A stretch of DNA of 64,000 nucleotides from Paenibacillus glacialis (GTDB taxonomy: Bacteria > Bacillota > Bacilli > Paenibacillales > Paenibacillaceae): the NCBI RefSeq assembly GCF_001637205.1, contig NZ_LVJH01000017.1:1-64000 (forward strand), read 5' to 3'. Position 1 is the first letter of the stretch. Every line of letters begins with the position of its first letter. The position numbers and the translations under genes are program-made. The notes beneath the pieces were generated by a model that did not search any database, had not been told where the DNA came from, and saw nothing but the letters and a program-made list of their open reading frames with translations. Shown here piece by piece: positions 26,187 to 34,479 of this stretch.

Positions 26187-26375
26187 TTGAACACAAGTAC
26201 GGTATACAGTTTGATAGAGTGTAGACGAAGTGAGTTGAACACGCTAGCAAACATCTATGGTATCAAGGATCATCGAGTATTGACTAAATCGGTGCAACTT
26301 GATGATATATTAAATGAGTACCTCAGCAAGAAGGTATCTCGCGAGCTGAAGAATCATTCACAAATAAAATCATAA
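26187..26375 (+). CDS. Spo0E-like aspartyl-phosphate phosphatase
   Basis: A 62-residue helical hairpin protein. IECRRSELNTLANIYGIKDHRVLTKSVQLDDILNEYL fits the Spo0E pattern (I..R..L......GL.D..VL..SQ.LD..I..Y), including the SxxLD motif that contacts and dephosphorylates Spo0A~P. The TTG start has GGGAGGGAG about eight bases upstream; the ATG 45 bases earlier lacks a binding site. It follows the regulator/peptide pair on the same strand but after a terminator, so it is a neighbour rather than a certain operon member. Confidence 0.75.
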   Translation: MNTSTVYSLIECRRSELNTLANIYGIKDHRVLTKSVQLDDILNEYLSKKVSRELKNHSQIKS

Positions 26376-26445
26376 AATGGAGAATACAAGCCATACAATT
26401 GAGCTAATAGGGCTATTGTACGGATATTATAGCAATAACAAATAC

Positions 26446-26482
26446 AACGGTATCGTCCTCTCATATGAGAATAGATACCGTT
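26446..26482. terminator. hairpin downstream of the DUF4023 gene
   Basis: AACGGTATC/GATACCGTT 9-bp stem in the gap between the convergent Spo0E-like and DUF4023 genes. T-tracts are weak on both sides. Confidence 0.6.
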
Positions 26483-26493
26483 ATTCCTTATTT

Positions 26494-26625
26494 CTATTTC
26501 TGTGTTCCGTGTATCTTGGTAGGCAATTTCTGACTTGGGGTTCCCTTACCTTGATGCTCCTTATTTCGTGCTGCTTTCTTCTGCGTATCATGTAACTTCT
26601 CTACGAACTCATGTGTATTGTCCAT
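26494..26625 (-). CDS. small DUF4023-type protein
   Basis: A 43-residue, very polar, lysine/glutamine-rich protein starting MDNTHEFVEKLHDTQKKA and containing QGKGTPSQKLPTK. This pattern matches short DUF4023 proteins of Paenibacillus and Bacillus as I recall them; their function is unknown. The start has AGGAGGTTAGAG about seven bases upstream. A longer plus-strand frame covers the same bases but has no binding site or recognisable motif and was rejected. Confidence 0.75.
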   Translation of the reverse strand: MDNTHEFVEKLHDTQKKAARNKEHQGKGTPSQKLPTKIHGTQK

Positions 26626-26694
26626 CTGCTCTAACCTCCTCATATTTACTACTATACTTTCTCCATGAATGCCCTAATTCATGAATGCCTTAAT

Positions 26695-27633
26695 TTATAA
26701 GACACTTCGCATGAATAGAATTACATTACTCCAATAACCAGTGTCTAGGTTACTGATCTGAACACCTGGTTTGCCCCATGTATGAATAAACTTGCCATCT
26801 CCTATAAAGATCCCCACATGTCCTGGAATCGCGTTACTTTCAAATCGGTCAGGGACTGTGAAGAATATTAAATCGCCAGGTTTCAAGTTATCTCGCTTAA
26901 CATCACGACCCTCTTTACCTTGATCTCTAGCCAGTCTTGGTAAGTCTACATTGAATTTTTTGAACACGTGTTGTGTGAAAGTGGAACAATCAAATTTCTT
27001 CGATTGCTCATATGGTTCAGCCCCGAAATCGTAGGGGACACCTAAAAATGTCTTGGCATATGAGATGAGTTCACCCGTATCTGCTGATGTGCTAGCGATG
27101 CGCAAGGACTTCTCTGGGGTTTTATTATTCGGTGGTGAGTCATCATGAAGTGGTGAGATCTCAATCCTATGATATCTCTGGTTCCATTTAACATTCGTAT
27201 GGAGCAGACTTGAGAGGGAATCGGAGGTTAGATATAATTGTCCATTCACACGGATAGGCGCTTCTTTCAATTGGACGGTTTTCCCTAATGAAGAGGCTTG
27301 TTCTTGTCCAAGACGTGCTTTATACATTGGATCGGTATACCCAATTTGGACAGCGTTCCCAGAATCTTTCATACGAAGACCTAGGGATTGAACGGCGTTC
27401 TGTAAGGGTATCCATGTTTTTCCCGAATAATCAGTGTGTAGGACTTGATCAGTAAACATTCCAGAAGTAGTAGGAGAAGAGTGGCTATGGCTGCCCTTTG
27501 TCTTAACAGTATTCGTAGCAGGATTAGTATCATTGGCAGTCTTACTGTTACTACAGGATACACATAGTACAAGGAGGATACAGGTGATCCATATCATTAG
27601 TGTTCGGTTTCTTTGATGGGTTGACTTTAGCAT
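26695..27633 (-). CDS. NlpC/P60 cell-wall peptidase lipoprotein
   Basis: About 312 residues. A lipoprotein signal ends in the lipobox LVLCVSC. A middle region (about 70-165: GKTWIPLQNAVQSLGLRMK, LTSDSLSSLLHTNVKWN) resembles the copper-amine-oxidase N-terminal-like domain, common in Paenibacillus surface proteins. The C-terminal NlpC/P60 domain carries the catalytic cysteine in FDCSTFTQHVF and the histidine in GHVGIFIGDGKFIHTWG. It would cleave D-Glu-meso-DAP bonds in peptidoglycan outside the membrane. ATG 27633 is preferred over 27648 because GGAG precedes it at the right distance. It lies 123 bases after the PBP gene on the same strand, a sensible pairing for wall remodelling. Confidence 0.85.
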   Translation of the reverse strand: MLKSTHQRNRTLMIWITCILLVLCVSCSNSKTANDTNPATNTVKTKGSHSHSSPTTSGMFTDQVLHTDYSGKTWIPLQNAVQSLGLRMKDSGNAVQIGYTDPMYKARLGQEQASSLGKTVQLKEAPIRVNGQLYLTSDSLSSLLHTNVKWNQRYHRIEISPLHDDSPPNNKTPEKSLRIASTSADTGELISYAKTFLGVPYDFGAEPYEQSKKFDCSTFTQHVFKKFNVDLPRLARDQGKEGRDVKRDNLKPGDLIFFTVPDRFESNAIPGHVGIFIGDGKFIHTWGKPGVQISNLDTGYWSNVILFMRSVL

Positions 27634-27756
27634 ATACGCACGCTCCATTATTCATATAGTACAGCCTCGAGAATGATGGGTATGAGAAGTGATATCTCGT
27701 TCCCTCTTTTTCGAGGCAGCTTTTACGTATAATGTGTGCCATTGTATGCTTTTTTA

Positions 27757-29838
27757 TTAACGTACAGATAAAGAAGTGCTCTCTGCGATAGGAATATACT
27801 TCTTGGGATTCCCATCAAGCCCATACTCTTGATCGTATGCGTCAAAGATCTTACGGGCGATAGGAGCAGCGCTTTGAGCTCCGAACCCACCCTCGGGCAC
27901 GACAACCGCGATAGCGAGCTTAGGATTGTCACGTGGGGCATAGGCAATAAATATCCCGTTATCTCTCATTTTTCCTTTTGCATCTTGCTCAGAAGTACCT
28001 GTCTTTCTTGCGAAGTCGTATGGAAATCCTTCAAAGGCACTTACCTTCGTATTCATCCCTTGTGTGATTTCGCGCCAGTAGCTCTTATCTAACTTGATTT
28101 CATTTAATATTTCCGGTCCGAATTTCCTGAGCGTTGTTCCATCTTGTCTTTTAATTTCATTGACTAGCTGCGGTTTCAGTCGTTTACCTTGATTGGCTAA
28201 CATAGCCGTATACTGAGCTAACTGTAGGGTCGTATATTTGCCTTGTTGACCGAAGGAAGCATAGGCTAAGGCTGCCAGATTACTTCCTGCTTGTTCTACG
28301 TCATTGTATTCAAGTGTGCCTCGGTATTCCTTGGGTAGATCTACTCCCGTGTTAACACCGAGTCCGAATTTCTTCATATATTCATCCCATTTCCCAATCC
28401 CTTCTTCTCCTGGATATTTGGAATTGAGCTTCTTACCCACCATATCCACCATAAAGACATTGGATGAGTCCGTTATCGCCTTAGCAGGATCAAGGGAGCG
28501 AAGGACATGGCCTGAGGAATTTCTAATCGGTGTCTCCGAACCTTCTTTACCGATGTAGGTTACTCCGCGATCAAAATAATGATCTGTCGTTCTGAATAGA
28601 CCCTCTTCTAACCCGATCAACACGCTAAGTGGCTTAATTGTAGAACCGAGTAATAAGACTGATTCTAGACCGTTGACTGATCTGCCTGAACTATACGGAG
28701 TGATCGTACCGTTCTGGTAATTGTTTTTAATCTGTTTAAAATCTTCGGTTGAGATGTTCTTGCTTCCTGATGATTTCCATACGTTCGTGTTATAATCCGG
28801 CATACTTGCCATCGCAATTACTTTTCCCGTATCTACTTCCATGGCTACTGCATAGCCCGTAATGGCATTTGGATGAGTCTTTCCAGAGACCGTATTTGTG
28901 TGAAGCCAATTCAACTGATCTGTGATGGCTTGCTCTGTTTTCAGTTGCACGTTTTTGTTAATGGTTAAATAGATGTCATGACCTTTTTCCGGGGGAACAA
29001 CTTGTTCGACAGCTAGGGGCATATTCTGTGGTGTAACTGAAATTTCTTTATATCCGTTCTGTCCTCTGAGCTCATCTTGAAAGGCGAACTCAATACCGTC
29101 ATATCCGACAATTTCATCTTCTGTATAGGTTAATCCAGGGTTCTTTTGGGTGTCTTTGACTTTCTGAAACGCATCTATTTTACTGTAAATTTCCTTTGAA
29201 CTTTTAAAATATTTAATATATCCTACCGTCTGGACGGCTATCGTCTCTGGGTTATAATGGCGAGTGCTCTCTTCTACAATTTCAATTTCAATGCCGGGAA
29301 AGGCTGTCTTATTCTCAGAGAAATAAGCGATTTCAGCGAGGTTAAGGTCAGTCTTAATCCGTCGAGGCTGATATCCGGGACCCTTCAGGAATTCCAGGTC
29401 CATCGCATCAATGATATTCTGTTGGGTTAATTTCTCCCCGTTTGGATCTAGTGTGTTCAATGCCTTCTCGATTTTTTCTGCTAATTGAAAAGCAACAGGC
29501 CGGACAAGCGGTTTTTTCTTCTTGAGTAAGATTTCTTCCTTTGCCAAGCTATAATCTTGCATCAATGTAATGAAAAGAGATTGAATAGGGGTAGAATAAG
29601 CTAGCTTGGTATGCGTGTCATCATAAATGGTTCCTCTTATAGGAGAAAGAGCTACGGTTTTTAATAATCCATTCGATTCTTTCTCAGTTAAGGTGGCTCC
29701 TTCTACGAATTGCAGGATAGCTAACCTTACAATAATGACGCAAAATATGATAAATGTACTGAAAAAGAATACGTTAATTCTCAGCGCGAAATATTGTCTT
29801 CTTTGATCTTTATTCGTTGTTTGATTTATATTGAACAT
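27757..29838 (-). CDS. class B penicillin-binding protein, PBP2 type
   Basis: A 693-residue peptidoglycan transpeptidase. A single N-terminal membrane anchor lies at about 22-44, the PBP dimerisation region at about 60-300 (LSPIRGTIYDDTHTKLAYSTP), and the transpeptidase domain at about 340-670. Active-site motifs are the serine in GSTIKPLS (about residue 402), SSN in TDSSNVFMVDMV, and KTG in FARKTGTSEQDAKG. Related to PBP2/MrdA-type enzymes that act with an SEDS polymerase. No SEDS gene is nearby. The ribosome binding site TTGGAGTG precedes the ATG. Whether it serves elongation or sporulation is not decidable here. Confidence 0.9.
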   Translation of the reverse strand: MFNINQTTNKDQRRQYFALRINVFFFSTFIIFCVIIVRLAILQFVEGATLTEKESNGLLKTVALSPIRGTIYDDTHTKLAYSTPIQSLFITLMQDYSLAKEEILLKKKKPLVRPVAFQLAEKIEKALNTLDPNGEKLTQQNIIDAMDLEFLKGPGYQPRRIKTDLNLAEIAYFSENKTAFPGIEIEIVEESTRHYNPETIAVQTVGYIKYFKSSKEIYSKIDAFQKVKDTQKNPGLTYTEDEIVGYDGIEFAFQDELRGQNGYKEISVTPQNMPLAVEQVVPPEKGHDIYLTINKNVQLKTEQAITDQLNWLHTNTVSGKTHPNAITGYAVAMEVDTGKVIAMASMPDYNTNVWKSSGSKNISTEDFKQIKNNYQNGTITPYSSGRSVNGLESVLLLGSTIKPLSVLIGLEEGLFRTTDHYFDRGVTYIGKEGSETPIRNSSGHVLRSLDPAKAITDSSNVFMVDMVGKKLNSKYPGEEGIGKWDEYMKKFGLGVNTGVDLPKEYRGTLEYNDVEQAGSNLAALAYASFGQQGKYTTLQLAQYTAMLANQGKRLKPQLVNEIKRQDGTTLRKFGPEILNEIKLDKSYWREITQGMNTKVSAFEGFPYDFARKTGTSEQDAKGKMRDNGIFIAYAPRDNPKLAIAVVVPEGGFGAQSAAPIARKIFDAYDQEYGLDGNPKKYIPIAESTSLSVR

Positions 29839-29989
29839 AAAGACACTCCAATCTCATTAATGAGTTGTTAGAAGCGATTGTTGGGGAACGGGGACGATCC
29901 ACCTATTATACTATACCAGTTTATCCCAAATAAGATGTAAAGTAATAGACATAACTCTATAAAAATAATAAAGATTTTAGGGTTTTCAA

Positions 29990-30053
29990 TTGACAATCCC
30001 TAGTAAGACAGTATAATTAAATTTATTGCTAATTGATAATGAATATCATTCTT
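29990..30053 (+). promoter_or_regulatory. promoter and Fur box of the siderophore operon
   Basis: TTGACA (29990-29995), 16 bases, TATAAT (30012-30017). A Fur-type sequence GATAATGAATATCATTCTT lies at 30035-30053, just downstream of the start of transcription. It differs little from the GATAATGATAATCATTATC consensus. Iron-dependent repression is expected. Confidence 0.82.
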
Positions 30054-30101
30054 GATAAATATTCATTAAACCTATATTTCAGGAAGAGTAAGGTAAGAAA
30101 T

Positions 30102-31052
30102 ATGAAAAAGAGATATTTGCTCATTACACTTGTTATTTTTTCATTTATTTCAATCTTCATCGGAGTTAAAGATATCTCTCCAATGGATATCTTCCGCCTA
30201 ACAGATCAACAATGGCAAACATTAGTGATTAGTCGAGTTCCTCGTCTAATCAGCATTATTATAGCGGGTATGAGTATGAGTATTGTCGGTTTAATCATGC
30301 AGCAGTTGACCCGTAATAAGTTCGTGTCGCCAACGACAGCTGGAACGATGGATTCAGCAAGGTTCGGAATTCTTGTCGCTATGATGGTGTTCTCGAATGC
30401 AACGTCGCTACAGAAAATGTTAATTGCTTTTATCTTTGCACTTATAGGAACCTTTATCTTTATGAAGATTCTAGACAAGGTGAAATATAAGGATGCCATC
30501 TTTATTCCGCTGGTAGGGATTATGTTTGGGAATGTAGTTGGCTCGATCACGACATTTTTTGCCTACAAGAATGATCTCATTCAGAATATGGCATCATGGT
30601 TACAGGGAGATTTCTCAGTGATCTTGAAGGGCCGATATGAAATGTTATATATCAGCATTCCGCTCGTCATTATAGCTTACCTATTTGCCAATCGGTTCAC
30701 GATTGCTGGTATGGGTGAAGAGTTCGCGAAGAACCTAGGATTGAATTATAAGCAAGTCGTAAATATCGGGCTTGTTATTGTAGCCGCAGTGTCCTCTATC
30801 GTTATACTAACGGTTGGAATGATTCCCTTCTTGGGGCTGATTGTTCCGAATATTGTGACGATCTATCAAGGAGATAATTTAAAGAAGAGTCTTTCACATA
30901 CCGCGTTATTAGGAGCTGTGTTCCTCCTATTCTGTGACATCTTAGGGCGACTTATTATATTTCCTTACGAAATACCGATTGGTCTCACCGTTGGCGTTAT
31001 CGGAAGCGGAATCTTTATCTACTTACTTATTAGAAGAAAGGCATATGAATAA
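30102..31052 (+). CDS. iron-siderophore ABC permease (YclN/FpbN-like)
   Basis: A 316-residue FecCD-family permease with about nine hydrophobic helices. SRVPRLISIIIAGMSMSIVGLIMQQLTRNKFVSPTTAGTMDSARFGIL is the family core, and GMIPFLGLIVPNIV the conserved ATPase-contact region. With the next three genes it matches the order of B. subtilis yclNOPQ, which imports petrobactin-type catecholates; the substrate is inferred. The frame is open from 30033, but ATG 30102 fits the family and has AAGG upstream. Fur box in front. Confidence 0.85.
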   Translation: MKKRYLLITLVIFSFISIFIGVKDISPMDIFRLTDQQWQTLVISRVPRLISIIIAGMSMSIVGLIMQQLTRNKFVSPTTAGTMDSARFGILVAMMVFSNATSLQKMLIAFIFALIGTFIFMKILDKVKYKDAIFIPLVGIMFGNVVGSITTFFAYKNDLIQNMASWLQGDFSVILKGRYEMLYISIPLVIIAYLFANRFTIAGMGEEFAKNLGLNYKQVVNIGLVIVAAVSSIVILTVGMIPFLGLIVPNIVTIYQGDNLKKSLSHTALLGAVFLLFCDILGRLIIFPYEIPIGLTVGVIGSGIFIYLLIRRKAYE

Positions 31053-31996
31053 TGAAGGTTAAGTTTAGTATTTTATTCGTAATTGTGATAGCACTTATTG
31101 CTTTGTTCCTTTTGTATGATGCAGGTGGTCACTGGGATTATGTCCTTCCAAGAAGAGGTAAGAAGATTCTGGCTATGGTTCTTACAGGTAGCGCGATTGC
31201 CTTCTCGACGGTTGTGTTCCAGACCATTACGAACAATCGTATTTTGACACCTAGCATTCTAGGTTTGGATTCCTTATACATGTTGTTTCAGACTTTTATC
31301 ATTTATGCTTTTGGATCTACAAACTTAACATCGTCGGATCGTAATATTAACTTCTTGATTTCTGTTGCATTAATGGTCGGGTTCTCGGGCGTATTTTACA
31401 AGATTCTTTTCCGAAAAGAAGGCCAGAGTAACATCTACTTTCTGTTGTTAATAGGGATGATATTAGGGACATTTTTTGGAAGTGTATCTTCATTTATGGA
31501 GGTACTCATTGATCCTAATGAATTCTTGATGTTGCAAGACAAAATGTTTGCGAGCTTTAACAATGTGAATACAGATTTATTAATGATCTCAATCATTGGG
31601 ATCATTGGTGTAACGCTATATTTCATGAAATTCATTAAGTATCTGGATGTCATTTCCTTGGGAAGAGATCAGGCTGTTAATCTAGGTGTGAATTACGACT
31701 ATGTTGTCAAAAGATTGCTCGTTGTCGTAGCCATTCTGATGTCGATAGCAACGGCTTTAGTAGGTCCGATTACCTTCTTAGGGCTTCTAGTTGCCAATGT
31801 GGCTCATCAATTTCTCAAAACATATCAACACAAATACTTAATCTTAGGTTCTATTCTAATCAGCATCATCGCATTAATCGGAGGACAGTTCATTGTTGAG
31901 AAGGTATTTACATTCTCCACCACGTTAAGTGTCATTATTAACTTTATTGGGGGAGCGTACTTTATATATCTTCTGTTAAAGGAGAATAAGTCGTGA
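31052..31996 (+). CDS. iron-siderophore ABC permease (YclO/FpbO-like)
   Basis: A 314-residue second FecCD permease. It has GKKILAMVLTGSAIAFSTVVFQTITNNRILTPSILGLDSLYML and PITFLGLLVANVAHQF. The start overlaps the previous stop by one base (TAATG) and the stop overlaps the ATPase gene by four (GTGA), so the operon is translationally coupled. Forms the second half of the membrane channel. Confidence 0.86.
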   Translation: MKVKFSILFVIVIALIALFLLYDAGGHWDYVLPRRGKKILAMVLTGSAIAFSTVVFQTITNNRILTPSILGLDSLYMLFQTFIIYAFGSTNLTSSDRNINFLISVALMVGFSGVFYKILFRKEGQSNIYFLLLIGMILGTFFGSVSSFMEVLIDPNEFLMLQDKMFASFNNVNTDLLMISIIGIIGVTLYFMKFIKYLDVISLGRDQAVNLGVNYDYVVKRLLVVVAILMSIATALVGPITFLGLLVANVAHQFLKTYQHKYLILGSILISIIALIGGQFIVEKVFTFSTTLSVIINFIGGAYFIYLLLKENKS

Positions 31997-32751
31997 TAGA
32001 GGTAAGGAATGTTTCTAAAAAATATGCAGATAAACATGTCGTCGATCAAGTTTCACTTCAGATTTCCAAGGGGACTATTACTTCCTTTATCGGGCCTAAC
32101 GGTGCAGGGAAAAGTACACTTCTCTCGATGATCAGTCGTCTCACAACGAAGGATCAAGGTGAGATTTTCATTGAGGGACAGGACATTAGCAAAGCTAAGA
32201 GTAACGATCTGGCTAAGCAAATCTCCATTCTGAAACAGTCGAACCACATAAATATCCGATTGACCATTAAAGAACTGGTGAGCTTCGGGAGATTTCCATA
32301 TTCCCAAGGTAGGTTAACTGCCGAAGATTGGAAGCATGTGAATGATGCGATTGCGTACATGGATCTTGAGGATATTCAAGACAAATACTTAGATCAATTA
32401 AGTGGTGGACAGAACCAACGCGCTTATATTGCCATGGTCATTGCCCAGAACACAGATTATATATTGCTGGATGAACCGCTTAATAATCTAGATATGAAGC
32501 ACTCCGTACAGATTATGAAGGTGCTAAGACGGATGGTTGATGAACTGGGCAAAACGGTCATTATCGTCATCCATGATATTAATTTTGCTTCTGTCTATTC
32601 AGATTATATCGTTGCCCTTAAGGATGGACGAATTGTCAAAGAAGGTGCTACACAGGATATTATCGATCGTACCGTTCTCCAGGATGTGTATGGCATGGAT
32701 ATTCATATTGAGAACATCAATGACAATAAGATATGTGTGTATTTCGCTTAA
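31993..32751 (+). CDS. iron-siderophore ABC ATPase (YclP/FpbP-like)
   Basis: A 252-residue ATPase with Walker A GPNGAGKS, signature LSGGQNQRAYIAMVIAQ, Walker B YILLDEPLNNLD and switch histidine IVIHDINFAS, in the spacing of FecE/FepC-type ATPases. A GTG start lies in the overlap with the permease gene. Confidence 0.88.
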   Translation: MIEVRNVSKKYADKHVVDQVSLQISKGTITSFIGPNGAGKSTLLSMISRLTTKDQGEIFIEGQDISKAKSNDLAKQISILKQSNHINIRLTIKELVSFGRFPYSQGRLTAEDWKHVNDAIAYMDLEDIQDKYLDQLSGGQNQRAYIAMVIAQNTDYILLDEPLNNLDMKHSVQIMKVLRRMVDELGKTVIIVIHDINFASVYSDYIVALKDGRIVKEGATQDIIDRTVLQDVYGMDIHIENINDNKICVYFA

Positions 32752-32788
32752 ATGTTTGAACTCTAATTTGGGAAATTATGATGTGCGC

Positions 32789-32822
32789 ATACTCCATATG
32801 TAAAGGCGCCAGTGTGGAGTAT
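32789..32822 (+). promoter_or_regulatory. hairpin between the ATPase and binding-protein genes
   Basis: ATACTCCA/TGGAGTAT 8-bp stem with an 18-base loop and no T-run. Such intercistronic hairpins often stabilise one end of a polycistronic message and raise binding-protein expression; here that is inference. Confidence 0.4.
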
Positions 32823-32876
32823 CCGACTCATCAATGATTTTAATAGCATTACAAATACAAGCTAGGAGTGATTGAA

Positions 32877-33872
32877 TTGAAGAAAAGTGTACTCATGATC
32901 ATAATGACTGTAATGATGGCTGTAGTAATGGCTGCATGCGGCAATAATAATACCAAAGATGCTAAGACAGAAACAACTGAACCAGCAGGGAATAAGACCA
33001 ATACAGCAGCACCAGCAGAGAGCAAAGAATTGACGATCAAACATAAACTTGGTGAAGCTAAAGTACAGACGAACCCTAAGAAAGTTGTTGTGTTTGACTA
33101 CGGCGTGTTGGATTCACTTGATAAATTAGGTGTTGAAGTGAGTGGTGTACCACAAGCTAACATTCCTCCATACCTTTCCAAATTTGAAGATAAGAAATAC
33201 GCTAACGTAGGAAGCTTGAAAGAGCCTGATTTTGAGAAAATCAATGCGCTTGATCCTGACCTTATCATTATTTCTGGAAGACAACAGGATGCTTATGAAG
33301 AGTTGAATAAGATCGCTCCAACGATTTTCTTAGGCGTAGACAACACGAAATTAGTAGAGTCTTTCAAAGAAAATATGAATACATTAGGTCAAATCTTTGA
33401 TAAACAATCACAGATTGACGAAGAGTTAGCTAAGATTGATGCATCGATTAAAGAAATTCATGATAAAGCAACAGCAAGTGGCAAGAATGGACTTATCGTA
33501 CTTGCTAATGAGGGCAAACTAAGCGCATATGGTGCTGGCTCAAGATTTGGAATCATTCATGATGTATTAGGCTTTACACCAGCAGATCCTAAGATTGAAG
33601 TGTCTACTCACGGACAAAGTGTCACTTCTGAGTTCGTGGCAGAGAAGAATCCCGACTATCTATTTGTAGTAGATCGTGACAGTGCTGTTGCAACCAAAGG
33701 TACAGAAACAGCTTCTGCTAAGGATACTATTGAGAACGATTTAGTGAAGAATACGAAGGCTTTCAAAGAAGGGCACATCGTCTATCTTGATCCTAACTAC
33801 TGGTACCTATCCGGTGGCGGACTTGTATCCATGGTTGAGATGATCAACGAAATTGGTGCAGCAATTAAATAA
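32877..33872 (+). CDS. siderophore-binding lipoprotein (YclQ/FpbQ-like)
   Basis: About 331 residues. The lipoprotein signal ends in VVMAACG, followed by a linker rich in K/T/A. The rest is a type III (TroA/FepB-like) binding fold: PKKVVVFDYGVLDSLDKLGVEVSGVP, LKEPDFEKINALDPDLIIISGRQ and HIVYLDPNYWYLSGGGLVS. It captures ferric siderophore outside the cell for the upstream permeases. The TTG start at 32877 is preferred because TAGGAG lies about eight bases upstream; the in-frame GTG at 32868 is too close to it. Confidence 0.85.
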   Translation: MKKSVLMIIMTVMMAVVMAACGNNNTKDAKTETTEPAGNKTNTAAPAESKELTIKHKLGEAKVQTNPKKVVVFDYGVLDSLDKLGVEVSGVPQANIPPYLSKFEDKKYANVGSLKEPDFEKINALDPDLIIISGRQQDAYEELNKIAPTIFLGVDNTKLVESFKENMNTLGQIFDKQSQIDEELAKIDASIKEIHDKATASGKNGLIVLANEGKLSAYGAGSRFGIIHDVLGFTPADPKIEVSTHGQSVTSEFVAEKNPDYLFVVDRDSAVATKGTETASAKDTIENDLVKNTKAFKEGHIVYLDPNYWYLSGGGLVSMVEMINEIGAAIK

Positions 33873-33885
33873 GTAACGCCCACAC

Positions 33886-33928
33886 GTCCCTTCCTTCCCT
33901 CTCATATATTGGAGTGGAAGGGAGGGAC
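33886..33928 (+). promoter_or_regulatory. hairpin that buries the next ribosome binding site
   Basis: GTCCCTTCCTTCC (33886-33898) pairs with GGAAGGGAGGGAC (33916-33928, one G-T pair). The 3' arm is the AAGGGAGGG ribosome binding site of the gene at 33936. There is no T-run, so it is not a simple terminator. It would block translation when folded. Confidence 0.65.
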
Positions 33929-33935
33929 ATCATTT

Positions 33936-34187
33936 ATGTCAACTAAATCCCATTACAGAACTGCTAGAAAGCACCTAAATAAGTTCGTAAAGGTCAAAAC
34001 AAAGTATGGAAGTACCTTTTACGGAGAAATCATTAGAGTCAGTCCTAAGAGAATATACCTGAAGGTTTCTTCCGTTAAGAGTAATGCGAAGGTTCACACT
34101 TCATTTGCACCTTTCATTCTTCCTTTAGTCCTTTTCGATTTACTTGCGATAGTTCTATTGGCTACGCCAAGAAGACGCTTTTTCTAA
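33936..34187 (+). CDS. small membrane protein with basic beta-rich head
   Basis: An 83-residue protein of unknown family. Residues 1-50 are basic and patterned like a small beta-barrel (FVKVKTKYGSTFYGEIIRVSPKRIYLKVSSV), reminiscent of Sm-like or spore-coat YuzF/DUF2642-type folds. Residues about 58-76 are a membrane helix (FILPLVLFDLLAIVLLA), followed by a basic tail RRRFF. Its ribosome binding site lies in a 13-bp hairpin. It follows the siderophore operon by about 60 bases and may be read-through controlled. Function not recognised. Confidence 0.6.
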   Translation: MSTKSHYRTARKHLNKFVKVKTKYGSTFYGEIIRVSPKRIYLKVSSVKSNAKVHTSFAPFILPLVLFDLLAIVLLATPRRRFF

Positions 34188-34206
34188 TAAGGGATTATAA
34201 CCTATC

Positions 34207-34240
34207 AACTGCCGAGATCATGATCTCGGCAGTTTTTTTT
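34207..34240 (+). terminator. strong terminator
   Basis: A perfect 14-bp palindrome, AACTGCCGAGATCA/TGATCTCGGCAGTT, followed by T's. It ends the siderophore/small-protein unit. Confidence 0.92.
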
Positions 34241-34445
34241 GAAGAAAGGCGGTTTGTTATATCCGGAAGAGGGTTGGTTTCTTACAGCAGAAATGATGGA
34301 ACTGATCGAAGGTGGTACGGATAATATCGTATGTATTCAGCCTTTTGCTTGTTTGCCTAATCACGTCACTGGCAATGGGGTTGCTAAAGGGCTGAAGTCT
34401 GAATATCCTCAAGCCAATATTACCTATGTTGATAGAACTTCATAA
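34239..34445 (+). pseudogene. C-terminal fragment of a 2-hydroxyacyl-CoA dehydratase activase-like protein
   Basis: A 68-codon frame reads PEEGWFLTAEMMELIEGGTDNIVCIQPFACLPNHVTG followed by KGLKSEYPQANITYVDRTS. This is the conserved tail region of large BadF/HgdC/YjiL-type proteins, where GEGWFLTGEMMELI...NIVCVQPFACLPNHV is highly conserved. The full proteins exceed 1,000 residues, so this is a remnant. It starts in the T-run of the preceding terminator without a ribosome binding site. Confidence 0.65.
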
Positions 34446-34479
34446 AGAACGGCGCCTCTTAGTTGTGGTGTCGTTCTTT
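34444..34479. terminator. terminator at the glycosyltransferase end
   Basis: AAAGAACGGCGCC pairs with GGTGTCGTTCTTT (one mismatch), with A and T runs on both sides. It serves the minus-strand glycosyltransferase and the remnant region. Confidence 0.8.

Noticed and set aside
26377-26595. 72-residue plus-strand frame after the Spo0E-like gene
   Set aside because: No ribosome binding site; it is antisense to a well-supported DUF4023-type gene.
27664-27717. GCCTCGA/TCGAGGC hairpin between the NlpC and PBP genes as a terminator
   Set aside because: The loop is long and no T-run follows on the coding strand; the two genes may be co-transcribed.
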